A DNA stretch of 35,650 nt from Thiocapsa sp. (GTDB lineage Bacteria > Pseudomonadota > Gammaproteobacteria > Chromatiales > Chromatiaceae), in the NCBI RefSeq assembly GCF_022340925.1, contig NZ_JAJDNA010000051.1, positions 1-35,650 on the forward strand, written 5' to 3'. The translations under genes and the position numbers were made by a program. Of the stretch, positions 8,157 through 17,046 are shown one piece after another (the stretch's first letter is position 1; the number at the start of each line of letters is the position of its first letter). The notes beneath the pieces are model-generated. The model was not told the DNA's origin. It saw only the letters and a program-made list of their open reading frames with translations, and ran no database searches.

Positions 8157-8808
8157 TGGCGGCGACCCCGGCTTGTTCCAGAACCCTGCGTTCCCTTCGC
8201 AGACGCAGCCAATTGAAGAGCAGGAGCCAGGTCCCGAGGACGAAAAAGCCGCCCGGCGGCAGGATCATCACCACCCAGGGCTGGAAGCTCTCCCCGAAGA
8301 GCGGCATCCCGAGGATGCTGCCGCTGCCGAGGATCTCCCGGACCGTGCCAAGCGCCAGCAAGGCCAACGTAAACCCGAACCCCATCCCCAGGCTGTTGAC
8401 GAGTGTGGTATGCAGACGCTGCTTGGATGCGTAGGCCTCGGCGCGACCGAGGATGACGCAGTTGACCACGATCAGCTGGATGAATGCACCGAGCGCGGCG
8501 TAAAGCTCCAGGCTGATCGCCTGGATCCCATAGTCGACGATCGTGACGAAGGTTGCGATGATGACGATATAGCTTGCAATCCGGACCTGCTTGGGGATCC
8601 AGTGACGCAGGAGAGAGACCAATAGGCTCGAGCAGACCAGCACGAATGTGGTCGCCAATCCCATGGCGATCGCGTTCACGGTCGAATTGGTCACGGCCAG
8701 CACCGGACACATGCCGAGCAGCATCACGAAGACAGGATTCTCGCGCCACAGCCCCCGGACAAAGGTATCCGGTGTCAGGTCTTCCGTCGTATTCGGCAAG
8801 TCAGCCAT
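8146..8808 (-). CDS. rnfE: electron transport complex subunit RnfE
   Basis: 220 residues with six membrane segments and inverted topology relative to RnfA, its paralogue. Family hallmarks are RGLWRENPVFVMLLGMCPVLAVTN in the first helix, with the conserved Cys, and LIVVNCVILGRAEAYA in the fourth. Also present are GMGFGFTLALLALGTVREILGSG and a final PPGGFFVLG helix. The protein ends with a short basic tail. It lies 34 bases after rnfG and overlaps rnfA. It acts in the cytoplasmic membrane as part of the ion-translocating core of Rnf. Confidence 0.95.
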   Translation of the reverse strand: MADLPNTTEDLTPDTFVRGLWRENPVFVMLLGMCPVLAVTNSTVNAIAMGLATTFVLVCSSLLVSLLRHWIPKQVRIASYIVIIATFVTIVDYGIQAISLELYAALGAFIQLIVVNCVILGRAEAYASKQRLHTTLVNSLGMGFGFTLALLALGTVREILGSGSILGMPLFGESFQPWVVMILPPGGFFVLGTWLLLFNWLRLRRERRVLEQAGVAANAG

Positions 8809-8842
8809 GGTTCATGCCTCGTCGCACGGATGTCGTTGGCGT

Positions 8843-9529
8843 TCAGGGCGCCCCGTCGGACAGGATCGCCAGATCCTGTCGGATGGCGGGCAGGACGCGC
8901 TGTGCGGCATCGTTCAGGGCCCGCGCCACGGCCTTCCCCGAGATGGTCGCGCCCGAGATCCCATCGATCTCCCAGGGCTCGCTCTTGGTCCCGTGTTTGA
9001 CGAGCTCGATGGGCTTCGCCAGGCCGGTGCCTTGCGCATTCAATCTCGCGTCCAGGGCCTCGAAGTTCCGAAGAAAGGCCGGATCGCTGTCGATCTTGTC
9101 GCCCAGCCCGGGCGTCTCGGTCGACCGCAGCACCTTGCTTCCGACGATGCACTCGCACGCCGGGTCGTATCCGAACAGGAACTGGATGAGATCCTGATAA
9201 CCGCGGGCCGCGCCTGGAAACGCCACGCCCCGCAGGCGGCCGTCCGCCCTGTATCCGGCGTACACGGTGACGCCGCTCGCACCCTCCCCCGCCCTGACCA
9301 GGCCCTGCTCGGTCAGGATGAAATCGGCCTTGCTGGTGGCCTCCGGCAGGACCTCGAAGACCGCCTGCTCGGTCAGGATCCGCTCATTCTCGGCGATGAT
9401 CGGCTTCGTGACCTGATAGACCAGGACAACCAAGAGACCCGACAAGGTCGCGATGCCGGCCAAGGTGCGCAACATCGGCCACGCCGGTGTGCGCTCGCTG
9501 CGTGCGGGGGTGTCGACCTGAACACTCAT
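8843..9529 (-). CDS. rnfG: electron transport complex subunit RnfG (covalent flavin subunit)
   Basis: 228 residues: a cytoplasmic N terminus, one membrane helix at about 22-42, then the periplasmic FMN-binding domain. The flavin attachment motif is D189-G-I-S-G-A-T195, followed by ISGKAV. In RnfG and NqrC proteins FMN is linked by ApbE to the threonine of S(T)GAT, which is intact here. Other family blocks are RGYQDLIQFLFGYD and RSTETPGLGDKID. The protein carries electrons between membrane-embedded carriers of the complex. It starts 4 bases after the rnfD stop. No apbE gene is in the window, so the flavin transferase must be encoded elsewhere. Confidence 0.93.
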   Translation of the reverse strand: MSVQVDTPARSERTPAWPMLRTLAGIATLSGLLVVLVYQVTKPIIAENERILTEQAVFEVLPEATSKADFILTEQGLVRAGEGASGVTVYAGYRADGRLRGVAFPGAARGYQDLIQFLFGYDPACECIVGSKVLRSTETPGLGDKIDSDPAFLRNFEALDARLNAQGTGLAKPIELVKHGTKSEPWEIDGISGATISGKAVARALNDAAQRVLPAIRQDLAILSDGAP

Positions 9530-9533
9530 CGGA

Positions 9534-10583
9534 CTACTTCGGCCCCCGCGCCCGTTTGATCGCGCCGTACACCCGTGGCTGGGTCCAGCCGGAGATCAAG
9601 GGACCCGCCGCGTTTGCCAGCAGGATCGCATACATGACGCCCTCCACCAGACCACCGAAGAGGCGGATCACCACGGTCAACACGCCGATCAAGAGTCCGT
9701 AGAGGATCGCCCCGCTGGCCGTGACCGGCGAGGCGACCATGTCGCTCGCCATGAACCAGGCGCCCAGCATCAAGCCTCCCGAGAAGAGGACGAACCAGGG
9801 GCTCGGATAGAGGCTGCCGTCGAGCAGCCAGAAGGGCAGCGCGGTCAGCGCCGCCCCCGCCATGACGGCGACCGGGATACGCCAGTCCAGCATCCGTTTG
9901 GCGGCGAGCCAGAGTCCGCAGACCAGGATCAGGATCGCGGAGGTCTCACCGGCCGATCCCGCGATCATGCCGGTGAAGACCTCGGTCACGGGCACCTCGA
10001 CATGCTGAAATTTCTGCAGCGCCAGGGGTGTTGCCCCGGTCCAGGCGTCCAGCTCGAGGCCGGCGATCCAGTCCCCGACGGGCACGGGCTGCATGAAGGG
10101 AAGGGTCAGGGTCGATGGAATGAGCTCGGAGAACCGATTCGGTGCAAATGCCGGCGTCCAGGTCGTGATCGCCACGGGAAAGGCGGCCTGAACGAAGGCG
10201 CGCCCGACCAGGGCCGGATTCATGACGTTGTAACCCAGGCCGCCGAACAGGGCCTTGCCCAAGGCCACGCCGACGAATGCAGCAACCGCCGCCATCCACA
10301 GTGGAAAGCCGGGCGGGAGGGTCAGGCCAAGCAGCAGGCCGGTGATCACCACCGACCAGTCCGCGACCGTGTTGCCGCCCTGGCTCATCCGCGCGAAGAA
10401 CCACTCGGTCGCGATCGCAACCCCCGTGGTGGTGAGGAGCAGCAGCAGCGCGCTGAGTCCGAACTGATAGATCGCGAAGGTGCAGACCGGAAGCAGCGCG
10501 AACACGACGTTGCGCATGATCTGGTCAACGCTGAGCGCGCGCTTCAGGTGCGGTGAGGTCCTGATCTCGATCCGTCTAGCCAT
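9534..10583 (-). CDS. rnfD: electron transport complex subunit RnfD (membrane flavoprotein)
   Basis: 349 residues with about ten hydrophobic segments, the usual size for the family. The N terminus (RTSPHLKRALSVDQIMRNVVFALLP) and GLGYNVMNPALVGRAF at about 115-130 are typical. The covalent FMN site is TGAT at 182-185 (DAWTGATPLA), and the block FMASDMVASPVTASGAILYG near 285-300 is also diagnostic. RnfD carries a flavin facing the periplasm and contributes to ion transport. Its ATG sits inside the last codons of rnfC (8-base overlap, ATGGCTAG), which suggests coupled translation and a 1:1 ratio of the two subunits. Confidence 0.95.
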   Translation of the reverse strand: MARRIEIRTSPHLKRALSVDQIMRNVVFALLPVCTFAIYQFGLSALLLLLTTTGVAIATEWFFARMSQGGNTVADWSVVITGLLLGLTLPPGFPLWMAAVAAFVGVALGKALFGGLGYNVMNPALVGRAFVQAAFPVAITTWTPAFAPNRFSELIPSTLTLPFMQPVPVGDWIAGLELDAWTGATPLALQKFQHVEVPVTEVFTGMIAGSAGETSAILILVCGLWLAAKRMLDWRIPVAVMAGAALTALPFWLLDGSLYPSPWFVLFSGGLMLGAWFMASDMVASPVTASGAILYGLLIGVLTVVIRLFGGLVEGVMYAILLANAAGPLISGWTQPRVYGAIKRARGPK

Positions 10584-11934
10584 TGCCTTTCAGCCTCTTC
10601 TGATCCCGGTTGATGGACTTGGCAATCCGGAAATACTGCGTCAACGGGATGTTGGACGGGCATACATAGGCACAGCAGCCACACTCGAAGCACTGGTCCA
10701 GATGAAAGGCGTCGGCCATCCGCTCGTATTGCCGCGCGAGCGCCAGCTCGCCGAGCATCGAGGGGTTCAGTGACACCGGGCAGGCCTTGAGGCATTCGGC
10801 GCACTTGATACAGGGATAGACCTTGCGCCTGGCCAGGTCCGGGTCTTCACGCTCGAGGGCGACGACGCCCGAGACGGCCTTGGTCACCGGGACATCCAGC
10901 GAGGCCACCGCCATCCCCATCATGGGTCCGCCCAGGATCACCTCGCCGGCCCGGTCCCCCAGCCCCACCTGCTCGAGCAGAAAACGCAGTGGGGTCCCGA
11001 TCGGAACCAGGAAGTTGCCCGGATGGTCGACGGCCGGACCGCTGACGGTGACCACGCGCTCGATCAGCCCCCTGCCCTGCGGGAGCAGATCGCCCATCTG
11101 GGCAAGGGTCCCGACGTTGTAGACAGCCACGCCGACGTCTGCGGGCAGCCCCCCCACGGGCACCTCTTTGCCGAGAAGACTCTTGATCAGCATCTTCTCT
11201 GCGCCCTGCGGATACTTGGTTTCGACCGCCTCGGCGGAGATCGGCAGGTCCTTCGACAGGCGCGCGCGCAGATGAGCGACCGCGTCGAGCTTGTTGTCCT
11301 CCACCCCGATGATGGCCTGCTTGGCGCCGGTCGCCTTCAGCGCAAGCCTGATTCCGCGGATCAGGGCGTCGGTCTGCTCCAGCATGATGCGATGGTCGCA
11401 TGTCAGATAGGGCTCGCACTCGCAGCCGTTGACGATGACCGTCTCGATCACCCGGCCGGAGGGCGGCCGCATCTTGACGTGACTCGGAAAGGCGGCGCCG
11501 CCCAATCCTACCAGACCGGCATCCTGCACCGCGGCCACGATCTCATCGGGGCCCATGGCGTCCAGATCGCGCTCCAGGTCGTAGAGGACCTCCTGGCTCG
11601 CGGCCTCGTAGACCTTGAGAAAGATCGCCTGGGTTTTCGGCCCATCGGCGGTCGGCGACAGGGCGATGGCGCGGATCACCCCGGTCGCCGGGGCGTGCAT
11701 CGGGACCGACACGAAACCGTCCGCGCGGGCGATCGGCTCACCCCGCACCACCTCCTGGCCGACCGAAACCAGAGGGATCGCGGGGGCGCCCTTGTGCTGT
11801 GCCAGGGGAATCACCAGCTCGGGCGCGAAGGGCAGCCGCCGAATCGGTCTGTCCGCCGTCAACTCCTTGTGCTCGACCGGGTAGATACCGTGGTCGAAGG
11901 TTCGGCGGCGTTTGAAGATGCTGAGAAGACCCAT
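10576..11934 (-). CDS. rnfC: electron transport complex subunit RnfC (NADH-binding flavoprotein)
   Basis: 452 residues from the ATG at 11934; a longer upstream frame is rejected because the family N terminus (FDHGIYPVEHKE) starts here. RnfC is the cytoplasmic subunit that binds NADH and FMN and relays electrons through two [4Fe-4S] clusters. Seen here are the GLVGLGGAAFPSHVK block at 141-154, NGCECEPYLTCDHRIML at 169-185, and cluster cysteines 375/378/381/385 (CIKCAECLKACP) and 415/418/421/425 (CFECGCCAYVCP). The C terminus stops shortly after the clusters, so this is the short form without the long Ala/Lys-rich extension of enterobacterial RsxC. No strong Shine-Dalgarno is visible; a stem-loop lies 39 bp upstream, in the gap after nifJ. 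Confidence 0.95.
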   Translation of the reverse strand: MGLLSIFKRRRTFDHGIYPVEHKELTADRPIRRLPFAPELVIPLAQHKGAPAIPLVSVGQEVVRGEPIARADGFVSVPMHAPATGVIRAIALSPTADGPKTQAIFLKVYEAASQEVLYDLERDLDAMGPDEIVAAVQDAGLVGLGGAAFPSHVKMRPPSGRVIETVIVNGCECEPYLTCDHRIMLEQTDALIRGIRLALKATGAKQAIIGVEDNKLDAVAHLRARLSKDLPISAEAVETKYPQGAEKMLIKSLLGKEVPVGGLPADVGVAVYNVGTLAQMGDLLPQGRGLIERVVTVSGPAVDHPGNFLVPIGTPLRFLLEQVGLGDRAGEVILGGPMMGMAVASLDVPVTKAVSGVVALEREDPDLARRKVYPCIKCAECLKACPVSLNPSMLGELALARQYERMADAFHLDQCFECGCCAYVCPSNIPLTQYFRIAKSINRDQKRLKGNG

Positions 11935-11973
11935 GCGTGGCTGCTGCGTTGGATAAGGACCAAGAGACCGCGC

Positions 11974-12005
11974 CGCGCCGCACTGGAGCGATCTGGTGCG
12001 GCGCG
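11974..12005 (-). repeat. GC-rich stem-loop in the nifJ-rnfC gap
   Basis: A perfect 10-bp inverted repeat: CGCGCCGCAC at 11974-11983 and GTGCGGCGCG at 11996-12005, with a 12-base loop. In the transcript it begins 27 bases after the nifJ stop. No run of U follows, so it is not a standard intrinsic terminator. It could protect or attenuate the nifJ message relative to rnfC. Confidence 0.6.
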
Positions 12006-12032
12006 ATGCGGCTTGCTCGAGTGACCAGGCGC

Positions 12033-15000
12033 CTACTGGTATTTCGCAGCCCGCTTGAGCAGCTTGTCCAGTCCGGGCTCGGCCGGATTCCAGGGGGTCC
12101 CGGGGTGGATGCACCCGGCGGTGCATTTCTCGGCGGCCTTCACGATGTCCTTGTAGGGCCCGCCTTTCGGATCGACGACCTCAATCTTCTTGTCCGCGTT
12201 GTACCGAAAGATCTTCGGATTGATGGTGGTGCATTCATCGCAGGCGGTGCATTCCGGTGTCTCGACCCAGACCGGCTCCCAATCGGCCGCAGCCCCGTTG
12301 CCTCCGCCATTGCCGCCGCGGCCCGCGGCAGCCCCGGCACCCGTGAAGGCGGCAAGTGCGCTGATGTCCCCGCCGGCGATCGTGAGCAGGCTGTTGGTCA
12401 GCTTCTGGGCCATCTCGGCCTTGGCCTGATTGCGCACCTCCTCGACATCGACACGGTTCAACTGGCCGCAGATCCCGCGAAGCTGCGTCCAGAAGGCGCG
12501 ACGCTCCTCGCAGGAGGCGACCAACTCCGGGGACACCAGGACCCGCATCAGCCGGTTCTTCGCATCCACGCCCCAGACATAGGGGAAGCGCCCCTCGCGG
12601 TCGTCCTGGTCCATGTCCAGAAACCCCGCAATGGGGACCATTGAGTCGTTCCAGGTCTCGGGAGGAGCCTTGCGGAAATGTTTGCGGAAACGACCCTCCG
12701 TCATGGCGAAGTCGGCGAACGTGAAGGGGACCTCCATCTCGGCTGGCTCGCCCTTCTCGTCGGAATAATGGAGGGTCCAGCTGATCCAGTCGCGGTCAAT
12801 ATCGGGATTGCCCTCGATCGAGCAGCACTCCTCGAAGCTGGTGCCGGCATCCGGGTCGAAGCGAAACAACGGATAGGCGCGGGACTCGAACGCCATGCGA
12901 CTGTGATGCGTGGACATGTCGTCGCCGATGCCGTGCTCGGGCTGACAGCCGCAGTAGACGTTGAACAGGGCCGGACGACGCGCGTTGAGTCCGTCGATAT
13001 ACCCTTCGAGGAGATGCGTCAGGTTACCGACCGCCCCATTGAGCACGAAGCTGGTGCGATGCGCCATACCGATCAGGCCCATCTCCTTGCGGATCTCGGT
13101 CTTGCCCTTGGCGGACTTGCCGTACGGCGCCATGTCGGCGACCTGGCCGATGAAACCAGAGGTGCACGCCTGGCCGCCGGTGTTGGAATAGACCTGGGTG
13201 TCGAGGACCAGGATCTTGACCGGGTGGCCGGACATGAGCGCGCGGGAGAGATTCTGGAAGCCGATGTCGTACATGGCCCCGTCGCCGCCCACCGCAACGA
13301 CCGGCGGGCAGAGGAGCCACTCCTCATCGGAGAAGTCCTTCCAGCCGAAGTAGGTGAAGCGCTCCTGATGCTCAGCCGGCTTGTACCCGCCGTCCAATTC
13401 CAGCCGCGCCATCCGGACAGCCTTGAAGCCCTCGGCCATCTTGCGCATGTGCCCTTCGAACAGACCCAGCGCGATCGAGGGGGAATCCTGGAAGAGATGG
13501 TTCGACCAGGGGAAGGGATAGGGATTATAGGGGAAGGTCGCACCCCACACCGACGAGCAGCCGGTGGCGTTCACGATCCCCATGCTGGACCGCGGCTGCG
13601 CGGCGGTGTACTGGGCCTTGAGATGCCGCAGTCTGTCGAGCAGCCCCGTGACCCATCTGAGCCAGTCGGGGTCAACCGGCTGGGCGTTTTGATCCGCGTC
13701 CAATTCGGCAGACAGCTCGGCGAGCCGGAGGTCTGCGTCCCTGTGTGCCTCGACCGCCCGGGCGATCGCCGCCGTGTCGCTCAGGTTGATATTGGCCGCG
13801 AGCTTGAGCCGCACGTGGGTTTCCAGGCGGTCGATCAGGTCGTCGATCTCGGCGAGATGACGCTTGACCCGAGGCTGCATCAGGGCGGTGACGGTCGCGG
13901 TGAAGAGATGTATCACCGTTTTTTCGCCGCACCCCATGCAGGAGCCGTCGCCCGAGACCATGGCCTGGTAGTTGGCCTTGTCCAGCAACAGGGTCTCCAG
14001 GGCCCCGACCTTCTCGTCGAGGTCGTCGATGCGGATAAACCCGGGATCCGTCGTCGGCAGATCCAGCCAGATGTCCCACTTGGAGCGCATCTGCTCGATC
14101 GTCTCGGCGGTCTGGGGTGCCGAGACCAGGGCGCCGTCGTTGCAGACCTGGATGCACTCCATGCAGCCCTTGCAGGTATAGGGGTTTACCGTGATGCTGA
14201 AGAGTCCGCCGCTGCCTTTCTGCTTCTTTTCGCGGTTGCTCCAATAGGGCTTGGTGACGGCCAGCTGATAGTCCCCGAGCGCCTGCATCAGGAGGCCGAA
14301 TTCCTGCTCCACCAGGGCCTTTTGCTCGGGCTCGCCCTGGTAGGCCGCGAGGGTCTCGAGGACCGCTCGATCCATCAGCTCGTGCAGGTCGGCGGCCTCA
14401 CCGGCCGCGTCGATCAGCCCGCGAAGCCGCTTCTCCACGTTGCGGGTCTCGCGGCGCAGGTGCTGGGTCGGCATGCCGCGCTCGACCCGCGCGATCGCGG
14501 TCGCGAAGACGTCGGAGATCCGGTTCACCAGACCGGGAATCGCGCTGTCCGGGCATGCCGAGAAGCAATTCCCGCAAGCGGTGCAGTTCTCCGGGATGTA
14601 CTTCGGATAGCTGAAGCGGATCTGGGTCATGTCGCGATAGACGCCACTCGAGGCGGGCATGAGAGACAGGGCCATGTGGGGATCGGCCAGGTTGTCGCTG
14701 CCGCGCCCGGTGGTGTAGAAGACGCCGGTCTGCTCCCAGAAGCGATGCACATCGGTCACGCCCCCGTCGCCTTCCGGCAATTGCTTCAGCATGACCGGCA
14801 GGCCGATCTCCTTACGGGGGAGGAGCTGACCGCTCAGCATCGGTTTCTCGGTGATCTCGACCACCTCATCGAAGCCGCGGCGAACGATCCGCAGGTTGTC
14901 TTGAACGACCCGCTCGCCCTTGGCGCCGAATTTATGTCGGATCTGGTCTTCCATTGCAGCGAAGAGTCCGGCCTCATCGAGTCCGGCACGCTCCATCAGC

Positions 15001-16943
15001 GGCGCTGCGGCGAAGAAGGCCCCTTGGAAGGCGTTGCCCTGCATGCGGAACTGCAGCTCCGGGTCGGAGGCCTCCTCGCGCGCGATCTTGAACCCGTCGA
15101 TGTAGAAGACCCGGATCTCATGCTCGACGATGAACCTGCGTGCGGCCGGCGGAAAGCTGGACCAGACCTGCTCGGGGTTGTCGAGACTGGACTGAATGAC
15201 GAATCGTCCTCCGCGGTCGAGGCCGGCGAGGGGGTTGGAGTGGGTGAAAACGTTCGGGTCCGGACTCAGGACCACGTCCACATAGGTGTACTCGCAGTTC
15301 AACCGGATCGGCTCCGGCGCCGCCGAGAGGAAATAGGTGGTTGGCTGCCCTTTCTTTTCCGAGCCGTACTTCGGGTTGGCGCGGATGTCGAACCCCAGAA
15401 GGTCATAGAGGGTCATCGCCAGATTCTTGCCCGTAGTCACAGCGCCCCAGCCGCCGACCGAGTGCATGCGCACGGTGACGGCGCCCTTGGGCAGGAGGTT
15501 GGGGTTCTCGCTTCCGCGCAGGGCAAGCTCCGAGATGTGGGGATAGGCGTCCTTGAGGCGTTGGATTCGAATCTCGTCCTTGGGGTCGAAAGGCTCCCGG
15601 ACGAAGTCCACGGAGAGGTAATAGAAGGTCCGGCGGGCACCGCCCGGCAGCATGTTCTCGATCGCGGCAATCAGCCCCTCCGGCTGCAGGTCGCGCGAGC
15701 CCAGTCCATAGCACCCTGAGTACAGGCGCGGCATATCGGTCTGGCGATAAGCGGCATAATCGGGGTACGGAACGGGCTCGCCTTTCTCAACGACGCCGTT
15801 TTCGAGACATTTGCTCAAAGCCGCCCGGACCTCCCGCATGATCGGCAGGTCCTCGGCCAGCGGCTGGTCCGTGCGCTCGAGGACGGCAACCCCCTTCTTG
15901 CCCTTGAGCAGCCGGCCGATGAGGTCGCCCGGGAAGGGTCGATACATGGTGAGATTGACGATGCCCACCTTCAGCTTGCGGGTCTCGCGCAGGTAATCGG
16001 CGACCGCCTCGGCCTGGGTGATCATGCTGCCCTGCCCCAGAATCAGATACTCGGCATCCTCGAGGCGGTAGCCGCTCGCACGCCGGTAGCGACGACCGGT
16101 CAGGGCATGAAACTCATCCATGACCTGATCGGCGATCGGCTCGATATGGTCGAAAAAATACGGGCGCTGCGCGGCAACCGCCTGCATGTACGCGTCCTGG
16201 TTCTGGACCGAGCCGGAGGTCACAGGACGGTCGACGTCCCACACCAGAGGGACACGCCGTCGCGTCTCACCGTATACCAGTTTCTGCGCCGGCGTGGGGC
16301 ACTCGATGATGTCATCGGGCCGACCGCAGAGCTCGGCGATGAGCTCCGGCTCCGGAACCAGGAGCGGCTCGATCAGATGGGTGGTCAGGAAGCCGTCCTG
16401 GCCGACCGCCGCTGGCGTCAGGCTCAGCTCGGCGATCTTGCGGGCGATCAGGTTGAGATCCGCCGCCTCCTGAGCGCTCTTGCCGAAGACCTGGGTGAAG
16501 CCCGTGTCGTCGATACAGTGGTAGTCGTCATGCCCGCAGTGGACATTGAGGCTCGACTTGGTGATTGCTCGGGCCCCAATGTTAAGGACGTACGGGAGGC
16601 GCTTGCCGACCGCGGCATAGAGCGACTCGTGCATGAAGGCGATGCCTTGCGCCGAGGAGAAGTTGGTCGCGCGCAGACCGGTCATGGACATCCCGGCCGT
16701 GACCGCCGCCGCCGCGTGCTCGGATTCCGGCTCCACGAAGATCAGCGGATTGCCGGAGATGTTCAGATGGCCCTTGGCCGCCTCCTCTGCCCAGTACTCG
16801 CCCATCTGGGTCGATGGCGTAATGGGATAGGCACCCGCCGCGTCGGAGGCCTCACGCTCGCACATGATCACCGCGGTATTCCCGTCCATGGCCATCCGAG
16901 TCCCTGGATACTTGACCTGCTTCTCGTCTTTTTTTCCGAACAT
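12033..16943 (-). CDS. nifJ: giant pyruvate:ferredoxin (flavodoxin) oxidoreductase
   Basis: 1636 residues against about 1180 for ordinary NifJ. Order: pyrimidine-binding domain with YPITPST at 39-45 and the likely substrate arginine in GARA at 125; gamma-like domain (SVGGWGAVTTGKN, then NPKYGSEKKGQPTTYF); ferredoxin domain with CTACGNCFSACP from Cys787 and CKGCMECIQVC from Cys924; TPP domain with GDGSCMGCGE (Cys1005), NATGCSS (Cys1129), a GGDGAMYDIG motif near 1220 and SNTGGQ. Two insertions stand out: about 125 residues between the two cluster motifs and about 124 between GCGE and NATGCSS. After a Gly/Ala linker (about 1535-1556) comes an extra ferredoxin-like domain (Cys1565, 1568, 1571 and two later Cys). 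The reaction is pyruvate + CoA to acetyl-CoA + CO2 with reduced ferredoxin, reversible. Start ATG follows AGAAGG. Another 2-oxoacid as substrate is possible. Confidence 0.88.
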   Translation of the reverse strand: MFGKKDEKQVKYPGTRMAMDGNTAVIMCEREASDAAGAYPITPSTQMGEYWAEEAAKGHLNISGNPLIFVEPESEHAAAAVTAGMSMTGLRATNFSSAQGIAFMHESLYAAVGKRLPYVLNIGARAITKSSLNVHCGHDDYHCIDDTGFTQVFGKSAQEAADLNLIARKIAELSLTPAAVGQDGFLTTHLIEPLLVPEPELIAELCGRPDDIIECPTPAQKLVYGETRRRVPLVWDVDRPVTSGSVQNQDAYMQAVAAQRPYFFDHIEPIADQVMDEFHALTGRRYRRASGYRLEDAEYLILGQGSMITQAEAVADYLRETRKLKVGIVNLTMYRPFPGDLIGRLLKGKKGVAVLERTDQPLAEDLPIMREVRAALSKCLENGVVEKGEPVPYPDYAAYRQTDMPRLYSGCYGLGSRDLQPEGLIAAIENMLPGGARRTFYYLSVDFVREPFDPKDEIRIQRLKDAYPHISELALRGSENPNLLPKGAVTVRMHSVGGWGAVTTGKNLAMTLYDLLGFDIRANPKYGSEKKGQPTTYFLSAAPEPIRLNCEYTYVDVVLSPDPNVFTHSNPLAGLDRGGRFVIQSSLDNPEQVWSSFPPAARRFIVEHEIRVFYIDGFKIAREEASDPELQFRMQGNAFQGAFFAAAPLMERAGLDEAGLFAAMEDQIRHKFGAKGERVVQDNLRIVRRGFDEVVEITEKPMLSGQLLPRKEIGLPVMLKQLPEGDGGVTDVHRFWEQTGVFYTTGRGSDNLADPHMALSLMPASSGVYRDMTQIRFSYPKYIPENCTACGNCFSACPDSAIPGLVNRISDVFATAIARVERGMPTQHLRRETRNVEKRLRGLIDAAGEAADLHELMDRAVLETLAAYQGEPEQKALVEQEFGLLMQALGDYQLAVTKPYWSNREKKQKGSGGLFSITVNPYTCKGCMECIQVCNDGALVSAPQTAETIEQMRSKWDIWLDLPTTDPGFIRIDDLDEKVGALETLLLDKANYQAMVSGDGSCMGCGEKTVIHLFTATVTALMQPRVKRHLAEIDDLIDRLETHVRLKLAANINLSDTAAIARAVEAHRDADLRLAELSAELDADQNAQPVDPDWLRWVTGLLDRLRHLKAQYTAAQPRSSMGIVNATGCSSVWGATFPYNPYPFPWSNHLFQDSPSIALGLFEGHMRKMAEGFKAVRMARLELDGGYKPAEHQERFTYFGWKDFSDEEWLLCPPVVAVGGDGAMYDIGFQNLSRALMSGHPVKILVLDTQVYSNTGGQACTSGFIGQVADMAPYGKSAKGKTEIRKEMGLIGMAHRTSFVLNGAVGNLTHLLEGYIDGLNARRPALFNVYCGCQPEHGIGDDMSTHHSRMAFESRAYPLFRFDPDAGTSFEECCSIEGNPDIDRDWISWTLHYSDEKGEPAEMEVPFTFADFAMTEGRFRKHFRKAPPETWNDSMVPIAGFLDMDQDDREGRFPYVWGVDAKNRLMRVLVSPELVASCEERRAFWTQLRGICGQLNRVDVEEVRNQAKAEMAQKLTNSLLTIAGGDISALAAFTGAGAAAGRGGNGGGNGAAADWEPVWVETPECTACDECTTINPKIFRYNADKKIEVVDPKGGPYKDIVKAAEKCTAGCIHPGTPWNPAEPGLDKLLKRAAKYQ

Positions 16944-16962
16944 GCCGCCTTCTCTATGGTTG

Positions 16963-17000
16963 CCGCCGCGCCTCGAATCGTCGTCAAGAGGGCGCGGCGG
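16963..17000 (-). repeat. GC-rich stem-loop in the nifJ leader
   Basis: A perfect 10-bp inverted repeat: CCGCCGCGCC at 16963-16972 and GGCGCGGCGG at 16991-17000, with an 18-base loop. It lies in the gap between rnfB and nifJ and ends about 20 bases before the nifJ start, just upstream of its ribosome site. No U-tract follows. It mirrors the stem-loop after nifJ. Confidence 0.6.
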
Positions 17001-17046
17001 GGACTGTGCTTGGATTGGTCGCGTTGCGGGTGCCGGGCAAGCCGCT

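Noticed and set aside
8930..8970. RnfG motif reads SGATIS where many homologues have SGATxT
   Set aside because: The reported flavin-bearing residue is the Thr of S(T)GAT, which is present (Thr195); the later Ser is probably harmless.
11935..12126. 64-residue N-terminal extension of RnfC
   Set aside because: It overlaps the nifJ 3' end, contains no RnfC similarity and would span the stem-loop.
12678..15719. 1013-codon open frame on the plus strand
   Set aside because: It lies wholly antisense to nifJ, its translation has no recognisable domain, and long antisense frames are expected in GC-rich genes.
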